From: Gammaproteobacteria bacterium
GTDB lineage: Bacteria; Pseudomonadota; Gammaproteobacteria; Steroidobacterales; GCA-2729495
DNA length: 50,199 bases
Assembly (NCBI GenBank): GCA_019454675.1
Contig: JACFNV010000002.1
Coordinates: 15,813 to 66,011, forward strand
Direction: 5' to 3'
The notes below the pieces were generated by a model. That model did not search any database and was not told the origin of the DNA. It worked only from the letters and a program-made list of their open reading frames with translations. This document shows positions 46,517 through 50,199 of this stretch, one piece after another. Each line of letters starts with the position of its first letter. Position 1 is the stretch's first letter. A program made the translations under genes and the position numbers.

Positions 46517-48181
46517 ATGCCTCGCGTTCCCACCTACGACAGCCCGCAGGTCACGCCTACCACGCTGCCGCAGGTCCGCCTGACACCGCAGGCGATGCCC
46601 GATATTGCCGGCCAGCAGATGCGCGAGGCCGGGCAGGCGATGCAGCGCGCCGGGAGCGAGGTCAGCCGGATCGCCCTGCACCTTGCCCAGCAGGCCAACG
46701 AGACGAGGGCCGACGCGGCGCTCACCGAGTACGTGCGGGCCGACACCGACCTGCGCCTCGAGGCGCTCTCGCTCAAGGGCAACGATGCGGTCAACCGGCC
46801 GGACGGCAAGAACCTGCCCGACGAGTTCGTCGAGCGGGCCAACAAAGCGGCGAGCGAGATCGAGGGCCGGCTCGAGAACGCGGCCCAGCGCGAGGCCTTC
46901 CGTCGCCGCGTGACGCCGATGCAGGACTCGATGTACCAGCGCCTGGCCGTCCACCGGGTGGACCAGGAGCGCGCCTACGCGGGCGAGCAGCGGAAGGCCA
47001 CCATCGACACGGCCATCTACCGGGGCGGCGTTCTGTGGGGCGACAAGGAGGAGGTGCAGCGGTCTGAGGACACCATCCGGTTGATGGTCGAGCAAGGCAT
47101 CGAGGCCGACGGCGTGGCCGGCGACCCGCAGATCCGCGAGGCACGGATGCTGGCCGAGCTCTCCCCGCTGCACTCGGCCGTCATCAACGGCATGGCCGAT
47201 GCCCACCGGGTGGACCTCGCCCGCGAGTACTACCAGCGCAACAGCGCCAGCATGACGCTGCAGGCGCGGGACCGGGCCATGCAGCTGCTGGAGACCGCCG
47301 ACTTCGAGGAGCGCACGCAGGAAATCTCCGGCGGCCTGTACGCGAAGCACGGCGGCAACGCCGCAGCGGCCATCGCCGAGGCGCGCGAGAAGCTATCCGG
47401 CAAGGAGGAGGACGCAGTCATCAACCGCCTCAAGGGCCTCGACGCCGACCGCGTGGCGTTCCGTGAGCGGGCGCAGTCGGATGCGGCAGACGCGGCGTGG
47501 CGGATCTACGCGAACGACCGCGGCATGGACAACATTCCGCCGTCCCTGCTCGCTGCCATGGACGGCCGAGACATCGAGGCGATGCGGAGAACCGCGGCGG
47601 CGGAGTCTGGCGGAAACGACGTCAAGACCGACTCGGAGGCCTACTACTACCTGACCATGATGGCGGCCGACGACCCGCAGCAGTTCGCCGCCACCGACCT
47701 GCGCAGGTTCTACGACAAGCTTTCGCCAGCCGACCGCAATCACTTCGCCAACGCGCAGGCCACGCTTCTCGGCAAGACCCAGGACCATGGCGTAGCGACG
47801 GCGCAGCAGCAGATCGCCGCCACCATCAAGCTGCTTGGCCTCGTGGACAAGCGGGCCGGCCTGTTCGCGCAGGAGGCCAACAAGGCCTTGGACGCTGCGC
47901 AGCAGGACGCGGGCCGCAAGCTCACGCAGGAGGAGCGGCAGAAGACCATCGACTGGCTGGCGAGCGATGCCTCGACCCGCGCCAAGTTCTTCGGCATCGA
48001 TATGCCATTCGGTGCCAGTTCGCGCGTATTCGAGGCTGAGGCCGCGGGCCTGCCGTACACGGTGAAGTTCTCCGATGCTGACAAGCGCAAGGCTCGTTCC
48101 GCGCTGGAGCGCCGAGGCGTCGTCAACCCGACTGACGAGCAGGTGGATGCCGTCATCCGTGCCGTGCGCGGGGTGAAGTGA
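46517..48181 (+). CDS. Internal virion protein, gp15-like
   Basis: A 554-residue, mostly helical protein beginning PRVPTYDSPQVTPTTLPQVRL and QQMREAGQAMQRAGSEV, the usual start of internal virion proteins in podoviruses. No catalytic motifs are seen. It follows the gp14-like gene by 3 nt and its stop overlaps the ATG of the next gene. It appears intact. Confidence 0.65.
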   Translation: MPRVPTYDSPQVTPTTLPQVRLTPQAMPDIAGQQMREAGQAMQRAGSEVSRIALHLAQQANETRADAALTEYVRADTDLRLEALSLKGNDAVNRPDGKNLPDEFVERANKAASEIEGRLENAAQREAFRRRVTPMQDSMYQRLAVHRVDQERAYAGEQRKATIDTAIYRGGVLWGDKEEVQRSEDTIRLMVEQGIEADGVAGDPQIREARMLAELSPLHSAVINGMADAHRVDLAREYYQRNSASMTLQARDRAMQLLETADFEERTQEISGGLYAKHGGNAAAAIAEAREKLSGKEEDAVINRLKGLDADRVAFRERAQSDAADAAWRIYANDRGMDNIPPSLLAAMDGRDIEAMRRTAAAESGGNDVKTDSEAYYYLTMMAADDPQQFAATDLRRFYDKLSPADRNHFANAQATLLGKTQDHGVATAQQQIAATIKLLGLVDKRAGLFAQEANKALDAAQQDAGRKLTQEERQKTIDWLASDASTRAKFFGIDMPFGASSRVFEAEAAGLPYTVKFSDADKRKARSALERRGVVNPTDEQVDAVIRAVRGVK

Positions 48182-48597
48182 TGGACGAGTTCGACAAGGC
48201 GGCTTCCGGCCTGACCGACGACTTCGACGTCGCCGCCTCGCAGGTGGTCAACGATCAGCGCTCGGCCGTGCGCTCGAGCGTCTACGGGGCGCTTCAGGCG
48301 AACCCAGACCTTGCCGCCCGCACCATCAAGATGAGCCGGCAGACCGGCATCCCGGCCGAGATGGTCAAGAGCAACCTGCCGGAGATCGAGCGCAACGCCA
48401 AGATCGACGAGTACGACAAGCTGTTGCTCAATTCTCCGGTGACGGCAAAGTGGGTGCTCGAGGCGTTCTCCGCGTCTTGGCGCAGGCTCTGGCCGCCGCT
48501 CCCCCGAGGGGCTGGAAACATTCGATGGACGCATCTGATGCGGTCGCAATGTGGGACAGCAAGGAGGGAGCCGAGGCGGTTTTCTGGACAGACCTGA
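48181..48597 (+). pseudogene. N-terminal remnant of a large polyvalent internal virion protein
   Basis: Residues 1 to about 93 (MDEFDKAASGLTDDFDVAAS to LLLNSPVTAKWVL) read as the N-terminus of the very large (often thousands of residues) polyvalent proteins that follow gp15-like genes in this kind of phage. After about nt 48460 the frame becomes Trp/Arg/Pro-rich nonsense (ASWRRLWPPLPRG) and stops, while meaningful sequence continues in another frame. This suggests an internal deletion joining out of frame. A programmed frameshift is the less likely alternative. Confidence 0.6.
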
Positions 48598-49283
48598 GCG
48601 GCAAGCTCGCGGAGGATGCCCCATCCATTGCAAGCTTCTCGCACTCAGTCAGTCGGTCTGCCATCAATCACATCCGCGAGCGTCACGGATCAGCGGAGCG
48701 TGAAGCCAAGCGTGGGCAGCTGGCTGTGAAGGCGGCGGACGTGGCGCGCATTCCTGAGATCGTCACCGGCTACGACGCGATCCGGACCGATCTGGAGACG
48801 GACCAAGGCTCGCAGCGCATCGCCTACGCCAAGGCGGTAGACGATGGCGTGATCGTGCTCATCGAGGACGTGAGCAATAAGCGCAAGGACATGCGCGCGG
48901 TGTCCATGTGGAAGTTCCCGCCGACGGCAGACCCACGCAGGCTGCTCGATTCGTCCCTGCAGGGCGGCGTCAAAATGGAAGAAGCCCGGAAAACCGGGCT
49001 TCTAGGTGACGCACTCCGCTCACTTCCGGACGATGAATCCGGCGCGCAAGCTCCGTCGCCTCGGAAAAGTGTAGGCCCGGAGCGAGGGGAACTCAACCAA
49101 TCCGGCACCGAGTCGGACGCCGAGGCAGCCCGGCGCGAGCACGCGGAGACCGAGCGGGCCTACGGCGGGCGCGAGGCTTACGAGGCGGCCAAGGCGGCAG
49201 GGCAGACGAAGCTCAACTTCTTCCAGTGGGTGCAGGTCCGCACGCCGCGGTTCAAGCAGTGGTTGCGGACACCTACACGCTGA
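48450..49283 (+). pseudogene. Middle fragment of the polyvalent protein with a PBECR-like nuclease domain
   Basis: From about nt 48520 this frame encodes a compact domain: SMDASDAVAMWDSKEGAEAV, SVSRSAINHIRERHG, RGQLAVKAADVARIPEIV, VIVLIEDVSNKRKDM. The H-I-x-E-R-H-G pattern followed by an IPEI segment is typical of Phage-Barnase-EndoU-ColicinE5/D-RelE-like (PBECR) nuclease domains in polyvalent phage proteins. The end (NFFQWVQVRTPRFKQW) is the well-known linker before the next domain in such proteins, but the frame then stops at RTPTR. No convincing start codon of its own exists (the GTG at 48450 has no ribosome binding site). Which PBECR subfamily cannot be told. Confidence 0.6.
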
Positions 49284-49642
49284 AACTCACCTGCTCAGGC
49301 GTGGCGGACGCGAGCGCCAAGGTGATCTGGACCCTGCCGACACAGAACACGGACGGCTCGCAGCTCACCAATCTGGCGTCCACCAAGGTCTACTACGGCT
49401 CGACCACGGGCGCGCTCACCCAGTCGCGCACGGTGCCCGTGCCCGGCACCACGACGACCTTCACTGATCTGGCGCCCGGTACGTGGCGGTTCCAAGCATC
49501 TGCGGTCAATGCCTCTGGCGTGGAGTCCGAGCGCACGGCGGTAGTGCAGAAGGTCATCGGCACTACGCCGACCGACGCCGAGACGGTGACGCTGGTCGTT
49601 AACCCGATCCCGCGCCCGCCGACGGCTGTGGCGGTGGAATGA
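49226..49642 (+). pseudogene. 5'-truncated FN3-domain phage protein
   Basis: The useful sequence starts near nt 49264 (ADTYTLKLTCSGVADASAK). It reads as one fibronectin-type III-like domain (KVYYGSTTGALTQSRTV, FTDLAPGTWRFQASAVNASG) and a C-terminal tail with Pro-rich end. The 13 residues before it are the out-of-frame copy of the preceding gene's linker, so the true N-terminus seems deleted. A 138-residue product from the GTG at 49226 is possible. Its TGA overlaps the ATG of the next gene. Confidence 0.5.
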
Positions 49643-50103
49643 TCGATCCCGGCCAGCTCCGCATGTACATCGTGCGGCCCACGCTGGTCGCCATCGGCGC
49701 GTGGTCCAAGGCGGCCGAGGATCTCGTGATGGGGACGGCGGCGCAGGAAAGCCGCCTGACCTATCTCCGCCAGCTGGGCGGTGGGCCTGCGCTCGGCTTC
49801 TGGCAGATGGAGCCGGCGACCCATGACGACATCTGGAACAACTACCTCTCCCGCAAGCACGACCTCGCGACCAAGGTGCTGGGCGCCGCCGGCTTCGCGT
49901 CGCGCCCGTGGAGCGAGGCGCTGGTCTACAACCTGCGGTATGCCGCCGGCATGTGCCGCGTGCACTACCTGCGCAAGCCCGGCGCGATCCCGGACACGCT
50001 GGAGGGCCAGGCCGATTACTGGAAGGCCCACTACAACACCTACCTCGGCGCGGGGCACCCTGCGCAGTACGTCCGCAGTTATCACGCAGTCATAGGAGTC
50101 TGA
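49639..50103 (+). CDS. Phage lysozyme/transglycosylase-like protein
   Basis: A 154-residue protein with the N-terminal pattern LVMGTAAQESRLTYLRQLGG then ALGFWQMEPATHDDIWNNYL. A Glu followed by Ser in an A-Q-E-S context, then a G-x-W/Q-M-E segment, is what transglycosylase/lysozyme-like phage enzymes show. The remainder is helical (SEALVYNLRYAAGMCRVHY). It overlaps the upstream gene (ATGA) and is followed by a membrane protein gene, a normal order of lysis genes. Catalysis is inferred, and no signal peptide is present. Confidence 0.6.
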   Translation: MIDPGQLRMYIVRPTLVAIGAWSKAAEDLVMGTAAQESRLTYLRQLGGGPALGFWQMEPATHDDIWNNYLSRKHDLATKVLGAAGFASRPWSEALVYNLRYAAGMCRVHYLRKPGAIPDTLEGQADYWKAHYNTYLGAGHPAQYVRSYHAVIGV

Positions 50104-50105
50104 GC

Positions 50106-50199
50106 ATGAGCATCAAGACCTGGTGGGCAGAACGTCAGCAGAGCCACAAGCCGATCATCATCGCCATCCTCGTCGCGGTGGTGGTCGTTGCCGTCTGGA
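50106..50199 (+). CDS. Small membrane protein, holin-like (3' end outside window)
   Basis: An ATG 3 nt after the lysozyme-like gene opens a frame cut by the window edge. The 31 visible residues are a polar N-terminus (MSIKTWWAERQQSHK) followed by a hydrophobic stretch (IIIAILVAVVVVAV), so one transmembrane segment near residue 18-30. The place after a lysis enzyme gene suggests a holin or spanin, but the rest is not visible. Confidence 0.45.
   Translation, partial: MSIKTWWAERQQSHKPIIIAILVAVVVVAVW

Larger units (their letters stand above)
38220..50199. mobile_element. Podovirus-type prophage (right end outside window), probably defective
   Basis: A serine recombinase abuts and enters tRNA-Glu. 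Beyond it come a putative DNA-binding protein, an exonuclease remnant and a co-directional block of head, head-tail and internal-virion genes of the BPP-1/Bcep22-like podovirus kind (Bbp19-like, scaffold, capsid, Bbp16-like cement, internal core proteins). The terminase and portal that would normally precede the Bbp19-like gene are absent, the exonuclease is a fragment and a large gene is split into frames, so the element looks decayed. The right boundary is not in the window, so missing modules could lie beyond it. Confidence 0.85.

Noticed and set aside
48449-49233. The short repeat AGTGGGTGC at both 48449 and 49225 as a possible deletion endpoint
   Set aside because: A 9-bp match within 800 bp of GC-rich coding DNA is expected by chance, and the second copy is not exactly at the suspected junction.
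38261-50199. A diversity-generating retroelement, as known from phage BPP-1
   Set aside because: No reverse transcriptase, template repeat or Mtd-like variable protein is present in the visible part of the prophage.

Overview
The window is GC-rich DNA from a gammaproteobacterium, probably of the Xanthomonadales/Nevskiales kind. The evidence is the conserved run tig-clpP-clpX-lon-hupB-tRNA-Val-tRNA-Asp-ppiD, preceded by a Pro-Arg-His-Lys tRNA cluster and tRNA-Leu, plus folD, lpxH, fabI, rnhA-dnaQ and gltX. No taxonomic search was possible, so the placement is inference.

Layout. (1) 1-19897 is chromosomal housekeeping: the end of a Ser/Thr kinase, lpxH-ppi-folD (minus strand), seven tRNAs, the trigger factor/ClpXP/Lon proteostasis block, ppiD, fabI, a methyltransferase-rnhA-dnaQ operon, and three genes for UDP-uronic acids (a UDP-HexNAc dehydrogenase, a UDP-glucuronate 4-epimerase and UDP-glucose dehydrogenase). 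(2) 19898-31914 is an extracellular polysaccharide locus. Its proteins match families that travel with exosortase A (XrtA/PEP-CTERM): an export lipoprotein, a chain-length determinant, a tyrosine autokinase, an outer-membrane barrel, a deacetylase, an acyl-CoA ligase, a PLP decarboxylase, an initiating sugar transferase, and a convergent AAA ATPase fused to an FHA domain. No exosortase or PEP-CTERM substrate lies in the window. (3) 32065-36536 holds tRNA-Val(CAC) and a second small polysaccharide group: another outer-membrane barrel, a second export protein and a WecA-like initiating transferase with an Arg-rich tail, followed by a phosphopantetheinyl transferase. (4) 36637-38260 holds gltX, tRNA-Ala and tRNA-Glu. 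(5) From the 3' half of tRNA-Glu to the window end lies a podovirus-type prophage with a large serine recombinase, a repeat-containing putative DNA-binding protein, a fossil of a YqaJ-type exonuclease, head and internal-virion genes, a broken large polyvalent gene carrying a PBECR-like nuclease domain, an FN3 fragment, a lysozyme-like protein and the start of a holin-like protein.

How it works together. The sugar genes can supply UDP-GlcA, UDP-GalA and an N-acetylhexosaminuronic acid for an acidic polysaccharide. Two alternative lipid-linked sugar transferases can start chains, the Wzc/Wza-type proteins control length and export, and the deacetylase, acyl ligase and decarboxylase probably modify the polymer or make a substituent. 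The phosphopantetheinyl transferase hints at a carrier protein elsewhere. The prophage looks defective: no terminase or portal precedes the head genes, the exonuclease is only a C-terminus, and the large polyvalent gene is split over three frames.
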